NCBI RefSeq assembly: GCF_026210795.1
Contig: NC_089431.1
Location: 1,674,001-1,738,000, forward strand
DNA: 64,000 nucleotides
Origin: Rhizophagus irregularis
Taxonomy: Eukaryota; Glomeromycota; Glomeromycetes; Glomerales; Glomeraceae
Reading direction: 5' to 3'
Shown here: positions 19,811 through 30,257 of the stretch, one piece after another
Layout of the letters: each line of letters opens with the position of its first letter
Numbering within the stretch: the stretch's first letter is position 1
Notes under the pieces: model-generated
Told to the model about the DNA's origin: nothing
Databases searched by the model: none
The model's input: only the letters and a program-made list of their open reading frames with translations
Program-made: the position numbers and the translations under genes

Positions 19811-21790
19811 AAGTATTCCGAATTTTATCTGGTTTTTGTATTCCGAAAATGTTCCGATTTTTACTATTATGATTCCATTCCGAAAAGTGATCATTTTTCG
19901 GAATAATACTTTAGGTTATTACCCGGAAACACTCAAATTATACTCAGTAAATTTATGAAATTTAAACGGAATATTATCAGATAATTTACACAGATATTAT
20001 CCGAAAGTATTCAGTAAGTTTTATTGAATGCAATCAAGATACACTTCAATTATATTTGTAGGATATTATCTGAAAGTATTCATGAATGTGACCTATGTAT
20101 TTTTCAATAATACATAAATAAATTGATACATTAATAATAGGACTCTCTATATTAATAAGATTCTCCATCATTATTTCTAGCTTTCTTACAAGTGTTGTGT
20201 GACCTTTGTTGTTTTGGTTATGTTGACCTTCTTTTCCTTTCTCGTAAAGGTAATTGGGCGTCATTAGTTTTTATTTTAGTAAGAACTATACTTGATGATC
20301 ATTAAGAAATAGACATGGATGAAATAGCAATATCAGTATGTGGAAATGATTCAGAAATTGGAGTATTTTCGTCCATTTTTGGAGATATTGGTATATCAGG
20401 TGACGTTCTTAGAAATTGGAATAGGTAGTGATACCACTTTCTCGAGTTTTTTATTAGGTGTGATATTTTTGCACTTAAGAGGTGGATTGATACCTTGGAT
20501 AAAAGCTTCTTAGTTTTTTTTTGAAGGGTTTCACTTAGAAAACATACTAGGTTTCGCTTATAGATCAAAAATAAGATGCCAAAACCTACAAAAGAAAATA
20601 GTAAACGTGTCATACTAACGTATTTTATTAAAGTTTCAGACTTTTTTCAAAAACTCACCCAAGATTCAGAATCAAGATTTAACCAGATCTCTATAAAGTA
20701 GAAATAATGAAATGTTACAGTAATAAACATTTTTTTAAATTAGTTTTTGAAAGATTCCAAAAACTCACTATGATTCCAGTGCTTTGAAATCAGAAGTCGT
20801 CTAAAAAATAAAAAAACATGTTAGCAATCATTTTATTTTAAAATAGAATTAATTCAAAGGAAAAATATTTACTCATCGAATTTTCCTGCATGTCCAGATA
20901 CTCCAAAGAACAAAAAAAAAAATGAAATGTTCTTTGTTAAAATACTTTACTAATGCACACTCCAGAGACCAAAAGAGCCACTAAAAAAGAAATGAAATGA
21001 ACTGTTAGTACCGTTTGTTAACATAGATGAATTATAAAAAGAACAGGAAAATAGCTCGCCAGATTCTTACACGTCCAAAAACCCTTCCTACCATTTAAAA
21101 GATTAATGATTCCACGCAAAATTTCCATATGTTCAAGGCTAGTCCATTAAAAAAAGAGAAAAAATGAAACATTAATAAGACATTTGTTAAATGAATAATT
21201 AAAAAGAAAAAAGACAAACTGCTATAAAGTTCGTTAAAATAAAATAAAAAAATTTTGAAAAACTTATCAAAATTTCGCGTTCAAGGAGACCGAAAAAATG
21301 GCTAAAAGTTTCGTTTAGGATTTTTTTTCAACAGAAAGTACGAGGTGGGAAAGGAGAAAGAAAGACAAAGAAAAGGAAATGGTAGGGAAAGGACAAAAAG
21401 AGGGAAGGACAAAGAAAGGACGAAGGGAAGGGAAAGAAAAATGAAGGAGAGTTTAAAAAGTTAAAAAAAAGTGTAAATTAATTGATTTAGGAGTCTAATT
21501 GCTGATCTTTACCGTTACTAATTGAGGTCAAATATGGGCCAAATTGTATTATTGAAATATATTGTAAATAAAAATATTTTAAATAATCGGGATATAATCG
21601 GAACATTTTCAATTTGAATACAAATTCGGAATATCTTCAAAATTTTTTCGGAGTATTTCCTAATACTTTTTACCATATCAAAACTTCTAAATTTTAACTT
21701 GAAATATAATCAGAATGTTATCAGTATAATCGGAGTATTTTCAACAAATTCGGAAAAAAATTGGAATGTATCCGACAAAAATTTTTTATA
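19794..21790. mobile_element. ~2.0-kb non-autonomous DNA element with short TIRs and TA at its borders
   Basis: The left end TATAAAAAATTTTTTATG and the reverse complement of the right end (TATAAAAAATTTTTGTCG) share about 15 bp, and both ends abut TA. Subterminal regions on both sides carry many copies of TATTCCGAA / TTCCGAT words, as expected for transposase-binding repeats. The interior has T/A-rich filler with repeated AAACTCAC words (20650-20780, 20940-21120) and a polypurine block (21330-21450). I see no transposase. The frames at 20046-20264 and 20302-20613 (minus) have no recognisable domain. TA borders would fit a Tc1/mariner-type element, but the family call is tentative. Confidence 0.6.
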
Positions 21791-21794
21791 GGGA

Positions 21795-22436
21795 ATGTAT
21801 GGAAAGCTATATGTAGATGATAAGATTCATAATCGTCCAACCAATTATATATATTGCAGTGTATGTAACTCCTTAGTTTTCACACCTGCAAATAGTCTTT
21901 TTGAGGATCGCTATGGAGATAATCACTTGAAGAGATGTATTTCTGGAAATACTATTTCGAATGAACATGCAAGAAGAAATGAAATTCTCCAAACTATTGA
22001 TAGAAGGGAATTTCAGATCTGGCAATATAAACAATACATATTACAAAAAGAGGCTAAAATTAATCGTCTTCAGCTAGAGCTTTCATCCCAATCTACTCCA
22101 CATTCAGAAAAGGATAAATTGGCATCGGTATCATATGATATTGATGGAAATTTTACGGCTAGCTATGAAAATTATGCACAATCTAAAGCAAAATATACTA
22201 TGCCAAATGCTCCAAATTTCGAGCCAGCTTATATTTCACCTACTAGACAAGAAATGATTTTACCAACTTCTTATCAATCATCAAGTTCTAGCCAAAGGCG
22301 CTCAGAGCAAGGGATTACAAGTGAAATATTTATCTCATCTCAGTATGCTAAACAAAATAACTTATTACCATCTATAGACCATCTTAATCAGCCCACATTA
22401 AGATTGAGAGATGGTACAAAAATCACATTCGTTTAA
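21795..22436 (+). CDS. Cys/His zinc-finger-like and coiled-coil protein (213 residues)
   Basis: The frame starts right after the TIR element, so the true start may be elsewhere. An N-terminal CxxC...HxxxxC cluster (YIYCSVCNSLVF ... DNHLKRC, about residues 23-55) could bind one zinc. A helical, probably coiled segment (about 75-105) and a Ser/Gln-rich tail follow, with a compact C-terminus (LRLRDGTKITFV). It is not a family I know. It may belong to the same broken unit as the frame at 19577 or to virus-like element A, whose left limit is not defined. Confidence 0.5.
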   Translation: MYGKLYVDDKIHNRPTNYIYCSVCNSLVFTPANSLFEDRYGDNHLKRCISGNTISNEHARRNEILQTIDRREFQIWQYKQYILQKEAKINRLQLELSSQSTPHSEKDKLASVSYDIDGNFTASYENYAQSKAKYTMPNAPNFEPAYISPTRQEMILPTSYQSSSSSQRRSEQGITSEIFISSQYAKQNNLLPSIDHLNQPTLRLRDGTKITFV

Positions 22437-22789
22437 CGACTGAGAAATATATTAATTATAGACTATTGAAGATTAATATCATTTAGCTAAAAGCGCAATG
22501 TATAACTTATACTTTATTTTTTATGCTAAATAATCTGCATATATGATAGCCTAGTAAAATTGGTTGAAGGCGCTATACATTTCATGTATTACCTGCCAAA
22601 TTTTCCAGATTAGTCTTTAACCCAGATCTCGAATATTGCCTTAATAAAATAATATATTGTCCACACCTTATGGCCTAGGCATGTGTGACATAAATTTTTG
22701 ATCCATCTAGCGTGTCTCTTCTTATTTATAAAAAGGCCATAAATGTATTATTTGTATTATAATAAAACTGATCCTGGTGGTCTATTTTT
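22437..22789. other. Intergenic, no gene seen
   Basis: AT-rich sequence without a clear inverted repeat matching the right side of element A, so the left terminus of element A could not be located here. Confidence 0.35.
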
Positions 22790-22837
22790 TTGAAATTTCA
22801 TGGAATTCCATTTTTTTGCGCCATGTATAAATATATA

Positions 22838-23326
22838 ATGGCATTTAACCAAGCATATTCTGAATTGCTAGCTAAGTTACCAGCTTCCATAATAAATGAG
22901 GCATGGATTCGTCTCACATCACGGAAGCATAACCCATTATCTGAGAAAGAGGCCAGTGAAATTAATCCAATTGTAGAGTCATTTTTAAAACATGAAGCTA
23001 TTAGATATCAGAAAAGATTAATACGCCAGAGACGAACCCAAAGTTGGCCAGAATGCCCGACATCGTTCAAAAAAATACCATTTATATTTGTCTCAGATAA
23101 TGATACTCAAACTGATAATATCACTTGGCCGGAGGCGCTAAAGTATGATCACAAGGAAGAGAATAATCGCCGGGTTATGAATGAGCTTAAAGTACTATCC
23201 CAGCACCTGCTCGATTATAATAAAAGAACTTTCGAGAAGTTCATGCGAGATGTAAATCTAGAGTACAATGAGTGGGTTAATACAAATAAGAAAATGCGCT
23301 ATGAGATCAAAGATCTGAAGATGTAG
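22838..23326 (+). CDS. Coiled-coil hypothetical protein at the left of element A
   Basis: The preferred start is MAFNQAYSELLAKLP at 22838; a start 16 codons upstream also exists. About 162 residues, helical throughout, with an NPLSEKEASEINPIVESFL segment and a long charged C-terminal helix (NKRTFEKFMRDVNLEYNEW) that probably forms a coiled coil. It is convergent with the ATPase tail that follows on the other strand, which is why I place it in element A. Family unknown. It could be a structural or scaffold-like protein, but nothing shows that directly. Confidence 0.45.
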   Translation: MAFNQAYSELLAKLPASIINEAWIRLTSRKHNPLSEKEASEINPIVESFLKHEAIRYQKRLIRQRRTQSWPECPTSFKKIPFIFVSDNDTQTDNITWPEALKYDHKEENNRRVMNELKVLSQHLLDYNKRTFEKFMRDVNLEYNEWVNTNKKMRYEIKDLKM

Positions 23327-23369
23327 GTGCAGGAGGCGGAAAAAGAGCTGGCATCCATGAAGTCAGATT

Positions 23370-23526
23370 CTACTCGTCCAGCTTCAAAGGAGTAGCCCAA
23401 CCTAGTCTAATCGCTAATGGATCATCTATCGCCTTAGTAAAATCAAAAACTATAAAATTCTGATTTCGCAAATGCTTGTCAATAATCTTGGATGTCTTTT
23501 TCGGATCATCCGTATATTGACGCACA
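23370..23526 (-). pseudogene. Element A packaging ATPase, C-terminal part
   Basis: On the minus strand this encodes the end of an FtsK/HerA-type ATPase, with NFIVFDFTKAIDDPLAIRLG matching the corresponding stretch of element B's ATPase (EFVVFDLKRSKSDPLSIRVR). The part directly abuts the left terminal repeat of element B. The N-terminal part of the same gene abuts B's other end (46041-46645). Confidence 0.75.
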
Positions 23527-23530
23527 GTCG

Positions 23531-23990
23531 TCGGGCTGGGTGTGGGAGGTGCAAGCACCACCCACCTCCGGGTCTACGACCCGTCGCAGTACCTCCTTCC
23601 CCCTACGGGGGATCAGGAATCCCCTATATCTGTCACCATCTGTCAATAACATCAGTCATATAACAATATACTAAAAAAGGATAAATAAGGGAAAAGAGAG
23701 GAAAATACGATAGAATCAGAGGGGTATGACAGATATGACGGATATGACAGACGTTTCAGAAAAATCGGGAGAGGGGTATCCCCAGAAAAAAGTTTTGATT
23801 TTACCCCCCAGATCTGTCATTCTGTCATAGTTATGTCATATGATCAGGATTCCGTCTAATAATCTGTTGGAAGCAGTGAGATAGCAAACCAGATAAGTTA
23901 GCAGGTAAGCCCCTAGAAGGTCTATAAAGCCAGTAAGACCAACCCCGTCCCGCCCCCGTCAGAAAAAATAAGTAATTGAATAATGAGTAT
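23531..23990 (+). repeat. Left terminal inverted repeat of element B
   Basis: About 460 bp, matching the reverse complement of 45581-46040 with only a few differences. The outer ~100 bp is GC-richer and contains its own hairpin (GGTGCAAGCACC; CCCCCTACGGGGG). The middle has repeated ATGACRGATATGAC words near 23725-23755. The inner end reads GACCAACCCCGTCCCGCCCC and then an AT-rich tail. No coding is called within it. Confidence 0.9.
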
Positions 23991-24029
23991 TGAGAATAGA
24001 GCATATCCAGATAAGTTTAGAAGACAGTA

Positions 24030-24350
24030 CTAATCCGTCTTCCTCTTTTTTGCCTCCTTAAGGCATTTATCAATACACTGTTTACACGCGTCATCAGAAT
24101 CTAAGATTTTCTGTCCAAGTTTTTTGCATTGCCGATTGTAAGCCGTCTGCTGTCTCTTAGCAGCGGTTTCTTTCCTTTTCTCCTTAGTCTTCTTCTTGAT
24201 CACCCAGTCTATTCCAGTAAAAGTATTCTTATGCATACCACAAATTGTGCAGTCACCATGCAGCCGGTAACGCCCATTTGTAGTCATATCTTGTATTTCA
24301 CTAGCCGTCTCAGTTTCCTTCTTGCACTTTAGGCAGTAAAAACGTGTCAT
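24030..24350 (-). CDS. Small zinc-ribbon protein, DUF5679-like
   Basis: A protein of 106 residues. The N-terminal half, MTRFYCLKCKKETE ... NGRYRLHGDCTICGMHKN, has the CxxC...CxxC arrangement and spacing of the DUF5679 zinc-ribbon domain known from large DNA viruses and related elements. The C-terminal half is a Lys/Arg-rich helix with another CxxC (DACKQCIDKC). It lies just inside the left terminal repeat of element B, transcribed towards the end. Role unknown; nucleic-acid binding is the obvious guess. Confidence 0.65.
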   Translation of the reverse strand: MTRFYCLKCKKETETASEIQDMTTNGRYRLHGDCTICGMHKNTFTGIDWVIKKKTKEKRKETAAKRQQTAYNRQCKKLGQKILDSDDACKQCIDKCLKEAKKRKTD

Positions 24351-24394
24351 TTTAAGATTTGAAGTCTAAAACCATTCCTTTAATTTGTCGTAAT

Positions 24395-25486
24395 ATGTCA
24401 CACTTAGAGAATTACTATAAGTACTACAATCTCTCCAGAATATCAGCACGAATTCTAAAAGGTGAAGAGCACTACAACCTATACAAAAAGCCCCTAAAGG
24501 AAAAGTCAACAGAACGCCCAAAGGTAATTGTATGGAAACCAAATGCAACACATCAGGCAGATCTTGCAGAGATGCCAGTTGACCCCAAAGGATTCCACTA
24601 TTTTCTCGTAGTGGTGGAAGTTGCAGGAAAGAGAGTTGATGCAGAACCCCTAAAGGATAAGACTGCAAATAGAGTTCTAAACGGGTTTGTCAAAATCTAC
24701 AGAAGAAATCGTATCAAGCCTCCAACACACTGACTGGAGACGGACTCCGGATCAGAATTCACTAACGACCAGGTACGTGATTTTTTCCTGAACAGCCTAG
24801 GGGTAATGATGAGGTTCGGAGAGCCAGGAAGGCATAAACAGCAATCTTATGCTGAAAGAGCTATCCAAGCCATCCAAGAACCCCTTCTTAAACGAATGGT
24901 AGCACAGGAGTTGAAAACCGGGGTGACATCCATGGAATGGTCAGAAGATTTCCATAATATAGTGAGTAAAGTAAATGAACTCTGGCAGAGAAATCCCCCA
25001 GACATTCCGACAGGGTCACCCAAAGTGTCAAAAAAGACAGACCTCCTCTCTGAAGGAGCACGTGTCCGAGTAAAGTTAGATGAACCTATCTCAGTACTCG
25101 GTAATAAACTTCATGGAAAATTTCGTACAGGAGACATAAGATGGAATCCCAATATCCGTGTCATCAAAAAAATGATCCTCTCACCCGAACAGCCTCCTAC
25201 GTATCTTCTTGATGGGCCATATGGTCGATTAGGTGTATCCAGATGTGCATATACCCGAAAGGAATTGCAAGTAGTTCCTATTAATGAAAAGCCTCCACCT
25301 GACTCTGTGATAAGAGGACAACCTGAAAGATTTGTTCCTGAGCAGATACTTCGGCATCGCATTAGAAAAGGTCAAGACCAGTATTTGGTTAAGTGGGAGC
25401 GCTATCCAGACACTGAGGCTACTTGGGAACCTGCTGACCGGTTGAAGGAGGATGTCCCTGACTTAATTCGCAAATTTTGGGAATAA
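24395..25486 (+). pseudogene. Element B integrase region (rve core plus chromodomain)
   Basis: The start I favour is MSHLENYYKYYNLSR. The region shows the retroviral-type integrase core: a first-aspartate strand (THQADLAEMPVDPKGF), the second-aspartate loop (ETDSGSEFTND) and the glutamate helix (QSYAERAIQAIQEPLL), with a beta-rich DNA-binding stretch after it. It ends in a chromodomain (QILRHRIRKGQDQYLVKWER then TEATWEPADRL). This arrangement is usual for Polinton integrases, where the chromodomain may steer integration to chromatin. The reading frame is not intact. Divergent from the DUF5679-like gene and convergent with the protease gene. Confidence 0.8.
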
Positions 25487-25511
25487 AAAAAAATAGAAGA
25501 ATTAAAAGGTC

Positions 25512-26261
25512 TTATTTTTTGTCTCCTCGATTCACGTCAGAAACTATCGGGATAAAAACATTCTTCTCATTACAAGTAAGGGCGATATGTTCACGTGATT
25601 CATGGACATCATAATTGTAACGTTTCAGACACGTCCGGCTCAATCCAATCTCCCTATGCTTGTAATCGCTTAAAACCGCAAGATTCTCAGTGATTACACA
25701 ATCAGGGGTTAGTTTGATTGACACACCTTTTACCATGCCGAATGTCCTACCAGAACCCGGAGCGCCGGATATGTTATGTGTAATACTCTTGTCGATATCC
25801 AACCCTAATTCTTCAGCGGCTTCCCTCTGAATAAAAGACGCGTTAGCACAAGTGTCTGCTAAACACTGAATTGCTATCCCATTGACCTCCCCATCCAGCG
25901 CTAAAAGATCTTTAGTATTCTCCAAACGAGCTATGTCAATATCCATCAGGTCATCTTCCCTGATATCCTCTTCTTGTTTTTCCTCAACTAGGTCTTCAGG
26001 AATCTCCGTACTTTTACGAGCAGACTTTAATTCTTCCCGAAGAATCTCGCGGAGTAATTTTCTAAAATCTGCAGACCTTAATAAACTTAATGAATCATTT
26101 TTGGTGACGGCTTTTATAAGTGTGGGCTTACTACTAGTAACCTTCACAGGAATCTTAATAGGAGTCATTTTAACTGATTTTTTTGGAACAGATTTAAGAA
26201 GTTTCGAGATACTTACACCCTTATCCGAGTTTACTTTTTTTTTGTACTTCGAACCGCACAA
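25512..26261 (-). CDS. Element B retropepsin-like aspartic protease
   Basis: A frame of 249 residues. A basic, low-complexity N-terminus and an acidic helix (KSARKSTEIPEDLVEEKQEE) precede the protease fold. Its features are ALDGEVNGIAIQCLADTCAN (about 120-139), where the DTCA sits in place of the usual DTGA/DSGA, a flap-like glycine-rich stretch (GAPGSGRTFGMVKG), and a closing strand REIGLSRTCLKRYNYDV that resembles the ILG-x-xx-L-x-x-Y segment of retropepsins. It lies just downstream of the Gag-like region, overlapping its end, as pro follows gag in retroelements. Polintons known to me use an adenain-like cysteine protease instead. Confidence 0.65.
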   Translation of the reverse strand: MCGSKYKKKVNSDKGVSISKLLKSVPKKSVKMTPIKIPVKVTSSKPTLIKAVTKNDSLSLLRSADFRKLLREILREELKSARKSTEIPEDLVEEKQEEDIREDDLMDIDIARLENTKDLLALDGEVNGIAIQCLADTCANASFIQREAAEELGLDIDKSITHNISGAPGSGRTFGMVKGVSIKLTPDCVITENLAVLSDYKHREIGLSRTCLKRYNYDVHESREHIALTCNEKNVFIPIVSDVNRGDKK

Positions 26262-28413
26262 ATCCGAAAACCACCTTCCTCATCGGGAACAATTTTCAAG
26301 TCATCAAAACTTGCGGTATTAGTATCAATATCCATAGCATCATCATTAAGATCGAGGTTTCTCATTGCTCGGGCTAATTCCAGATCATCGCGTCTATCTT
26401 TAGCCTTCTGAAGTCTCTTTGGAAATCTTTTAGACGTCTCATATCCCATAATAAGATCAATAACATGTTGATCATCCTCACTAGTCCACTCAGGAGCATC
26501 AGGGTTACCAGGGTCATCACCAAAATCATGATCTACATAACCATCATCCCAATCAGGATCCTGATGATCCTGAACAACGCGTGGCCGTGGCTTTGGCCGA
26601 ACAGGTTTAATCTGTTGTCTATAGACCGGTGGTTTACGAACTGGCTTAGATGCTTGTAATTGTTTAAATTGTGCCTGGAAATTCTTGGTAAGTTCCTCGG
26701 CTTGTGCCATTGAGCAATTCTTGTAATCGTTCTTGAGTAATAACGTCTGTCGACCTTTGTATTACAGCACCTTTGTGTGGAGTCACGGGATGAGTATAGC
26801 CAGCCAATTCCTCTTTTTTAGCCTTTTCAATACCCTGACGCCTTTGTAATCCATAGAACATTTCGCCCTTTCGTCGCTCAAGATCACTCAATCTATCAAT
26901 TAATGTATTAAGAGGTGCCACCCCGATTCTGGAAGCTTCAATAACGTTTTCCGGCAAAAGTCCTCTATAGAACTGGTCAGTAACCATAATTCGATTATAT
27001 CCTACAATATCCCCAGCCCTCTCAACTCGCTTGTAGTAAGATCGAACAGGTTCACCTTGTTCCTGGTAAAGGTTACTAAATCGTATTTGAAGTCTTTCTT
27101 CCACGACGGTTGGAAAATTTGTGCGCATATGCATAAATGCTTGATCCAGGAGAATCCCCTGTAAGACTATTGGTTGATTCTGGACAGCAGCATTAAATGG
27201 ACCTCCATGATTTCCCAACCCATTAACGGGTTGATGAGTAGGACGTCCGCCCACACGTTTCCACTGCTCTTCAACTTTAAAATTCGTTCTAACGATATCA
27301 GCGCGTGATGGGAAAAATGCATTTCCAACGGTTACCGCCGCATTACCTGCAACCCTTGAATATACATCAGCATCAGACCCGGGTAAGTAAGTACCAACAT
27401 GTAATCCATTAGCAACCTCAGGAACAGCTAAAGCTCTGAACGCTCGGCGAGTAGCACCGGCTCCACCATTTGCAGTAGCCACTAACCGAATATTCGAGAG
27501 TTCCCAATTTTTTCCAGTAAGTTCTGCATCAAACCACCTCGCCGCTTCATCTCTCATACAGCTACGAAGAACCCCATCGCTCGCACCCGACCCGGAGGCG
27601 CACCGGCATCGTCCAATGGATCAATACCAACGGTATTAATATACCCTAAAAAGTTATCAATAAAAAGATTAAGATCTTCATCTTCCCGACCATGAAATAT
27701 AGGGGCAGCTATACCAACGGCAGCCATATCGTATTTTGTGGATGGTTGAGAGGAGGTGGAGGAGGGTTCAATTGTCTAATCCGAAACCATTGTACTTGGA
27801 TACGCAGAGCGGCTATTTGTTGGAAAAGTCAATTCCTAAGACGTCCCAATGTCCGAATTCCAAAAAGAACCCGATTATTGGCATATACAAGCCGATTTCG
27901 TGCCGCATCACGCTCGCCTATAGCTCTATTACGTTCACCTATAGCTCTATTACGTTCTCCTCTCATAAGATTATATTGCTGCTGAAGACGACAATTAGTC
28001 GTCCGCATACCACCAAACTCACGTTCCAATTCAGCCAAATTAGCTTCTAAACCAGTAATAGTATCTTGTACGTTATTTAGCTCATCTTGTGTAAGACCTA
28101 ACAAACCCGTTTGAACCTCGAGTTCATCTTGTAATTCATCACGTTCTTTTCGAGATCGATCGCGTTCTGCTTTTAATATATCGCGTTCTTCGTATGTTTC
28201 TCTACAGCGATGAATTAATAAATTAAGAGCATGTTTAAGACGATGGTTTGCATTTTGTACATCTCGATTAACAACCATGCGATCACTGACAGTTAAAAAA
28301 TCTGTTAGATCCTTAATTACCGCAACTAATGGTATATTATTCATATCACGCAAATCCCTAGGAGGCGGTCCAGTAGGCTCTGAAGGAGTATAAATTGCAA
28401 TTGGTGTCGACAT
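26231..28413 (-). pseudogene. Element B Gag-like capsid region
   Basis: Three parts are seen in order. A coiled-coil head begins MSTPIAIYTPSEPTGPPPRD and has a long heptad region with tandem GERNRAIGERNRAIGERD. The Gag-type domain follows: IFHGREDEDLNLFIDNFL, then DEAARWFDAELTGKNWELSN, and after a Gly/Ala-rich insert FMHMRTNFPTVVEERLQIRF and GEPVRSYYKRVERAGDIVGY. An acidic Pro/Arg/Asp-rich tail ends it. The domain order and motifs match the retrotransposon Gag family (compare PLFYGREDEDVTDWV and AAQWYNEM in the LTR element). No zinc knuckle was found in the tail. The region is broken. Divergent from the ATPase gene (32 bp apart). Confidence 0.7.
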
Positions 28414-28444
28414 CGTATTTAAACTAAGTTAGAATAAAATTCAA

Positions 28445-29668
28445 ATGGATCTTTATGTATACAATTTGGACGAGTACACGACCGACTCGAGACAGGGTAA
28501 TGAGTTTGCCCCATCATGGCCTTTCCGTCTTGCCGTAGTAGGAAGTTCTGACTCGGGTAAGACAACTATGATTATTAATTTGTTAATGGGAGACAAGAAG
28601 GCAAAGGAGGATGGCGAAAGGTACATATTATGTGATGCGGTAATTCTAGTTGGCAGATACCTCGATGAACCGAAGTGGGCAGTCGTACGTGATTTTTTCA
28701 AAGAAGAAGAAATTCCATTTACCACAGTATCCCATAGTGAGATTCCAAATGTTAAGGACTTCAACTCCACCCAGGCTACTGTGGTAATCTTCGAGGATTT
28801 GATGGATGCGCCTAAAAAAACCCAGGATCTCATCACTGGATTTTTTACACACGGGCGTCACAAAAATATCTCGTGTATCTATGTGGTCCAAAGATTCTTT
28901 GCCATTCCTAAGGCTATTCGAGAAAATGTTAACTACATCTCACTGCATGGAAATCATGAGAGCCTTACAGATACCAAGAGAATCATCCGCCTATATACAG
29001 AAGAATCAGAGTCATTAGCACCAGTAATTGATGATCTTACTCTGCAACGTGAATTTGTAGTGTTTGATCTTAAACGGTCCAAAAGTGATCCACTGTCCAT
29101 TCGAGTAAGATGGGATACTAGTCTCAGTTCGATCACAGAGCAATCTCAGTTCAATTCTAGTTCGATCTCAGTTCAATCTCAGTTTGATCCAAGTTTGAAC
29201 CCAGTTCGATCTCAGTCTGAACCCAGTTCAATCACAGTTCGATCCAAGTTTAGTCCCTATGGTCAGAAAGCTGTATTTGAAGCAAAAAAAGGTGGACACT
29301 TGATTGAATTTGCTCGGGTATTTCCATCCCCTAAAGAACGTCAACATTTACTTGTACCTAGTGTCTTAGCCAAGAATGCAGATACCTGGATTAAATATGT
29401 CTTTCGGGAAGCTTATGGACTCTCTGGTAAGACCCTAGGAGCTGACTTTCAGGATTTCTTAGCAAAAGTACAGGGTAGGACTGCAAAGACTGAAACTCTG
29501 AAAACTGAGAATGTGAAGGAGTTATTCTCCCGATATGAAGCCCTGAAGTCTAGTCGCCCTCTGGATAATAAACAAATAATAGAAGGTATTGAAGTCCTTC
29601 TACAGATCTTTTCTAAGAGCCACATGGACCGTCGAGCATTACAAGTAGGGATTAATAGTATCTTGTGA
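28445..29668 (+). CDS. Element B genome-packaging ATPase (FtsK/HerA type)
   Basis: An open frame of 407 residues. Walker A is VVGSSDSGKTTMIINLLMGD (about 31-50) and Walker B is TVVIFEDLMDAP (about 112-123), followed by HGRHKNISCIYVVQRFF, the arginine/sensor region typical of A32-like packaging ATPases. The core ends about residue 225. A Ser/Gln-rich linker with repeated QSQFD/QSEPSS units follows (about 228-275), then a helical C-terminal domain (about 275-407) not normally found in these ATPases. The family pumps viral DNA into preformed capsids. Its presence implies that element B once packaged DNA. A homologue, cut in two by element B, belongs to element A. Confidence 0.88.
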   Translation: MDLYVYNLDEYTTDSRQGNEFAPSWPFRLAVVGSSDSGKTTMIINLLMGDKKAKEDGERYILCDAVILVGRYLDEPKWAVVRDFFKEEEIPFTTVSHSEIPNVKDFNSTQATVVIFEDLMDAPKKTQDLITGFFTHGRHKNISCIYVVQRFFAIPKAIRENVNYISLHGNHESLTDTKRIIRLYTEESESLAPVIDDLTLQREFVVFDLKRSKSDPLSIRVRWDTSLSSITEQSQFNSSSISVQSQFDPSLNPVRSQSEPSSITVRSKFSPYGQKAVFEAKKGGHLIEFARVFPSPKERQHLLVPSVLAKNADTWIKYVFREAYGLSGKTLGADFQDFLAKVQGRTAKTETLKTENVKELFSRYEALKSSRPLDNKQIIEGIEVLLQIFSKSHMDRRALQVGINSIL

Positions 29669-30212
29669 GAATATCAAGTAATTCGTCTGCAGAAGCTCTA
29701 AGAATCATAGCACTTTTTTTACGGCCTTCAAAGTCAATCCTTAACATCTTAGCCTTCAACCCTATTGCTCCTAAAGCACGAGAAGCGAAGTTCTTAGTCA
29801 TTGGATTACTTATATGATTTACATAGTTCTCATAGAATGTAGTGAAAGGCTCGTCAATACCATCTGGATATGTATCCCTTAGAAATTGATATAAAGCAAT
29901 TTCTCCACTGTCATAACCTATGGCTATAAGCTGTTCGAGAAGCCACTTCCTAATATCTTCATATGGCTCTCCATCCATAATATTCATATCCAGTCTTTGT
30001 GTAAACAATCGTGTAAAGTCCACATTACTTCCCCGACGAATGATCTGAACTAACTTATCCCTAGCAAGTCCCAAGGCTTGTAGAGGGTCATTCTCATCAC
30101 TAATCTTTTTTATAATCTGTCTGTATAATACACTGGATAATCCTCTATATGCTGTTTTTGGAGTGATTACTCCATAGTTTTGGCATTGGTTTATTACGAT
30201 TGATGTTGACAT
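29652..30212 (-). CDS. Element B unknown helical protein (186 residues)
   Basis: Starts MSTSIVINQCQNYGVITPKT; the frame is open and well composed. It contains LSSVLYRQIIKKISDENDP and ends LLDILTRYY. It overlaps the end of the ATPase gene by 17 bp on the opposite strand. Mostly alpha-helical by composition, with no Cys/His clusters, signal peptide or membrane segment. It sits where minor capsid or assembly genes often lie in such elements, but nothing in the sequence proves this. Confidence 0.6.
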   Translation of the reverse strand: MSTSIVINQCQNYGVITPKTAYRGLSSVLYRQIIKKISDENDPLQALGLARDKLVQIIRRGSNVDFTRLFTQRLDMNIMDGEPYEDIRKWLLEQLIAIGYDSGEIALYQFLRDTYPDGIDEPFTTFYENYVNHISNPMTKNFASRALGAIGLKAKMLRIDFEGRKKSAMILRASADELLDILTRYY

Positions 30213-30257
30213 GGCTATCTTTCTTTATGTAAAAAAGAATTATTCAAAATTAAGTAA

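Noticed and set aside
20046-20613. Minus-strand frames inside the 2-kb TIR element, considered as a transposase
   Set aside because: No DDE/D-type motif, zinc finger or plausible length; the interior is repeat-like.
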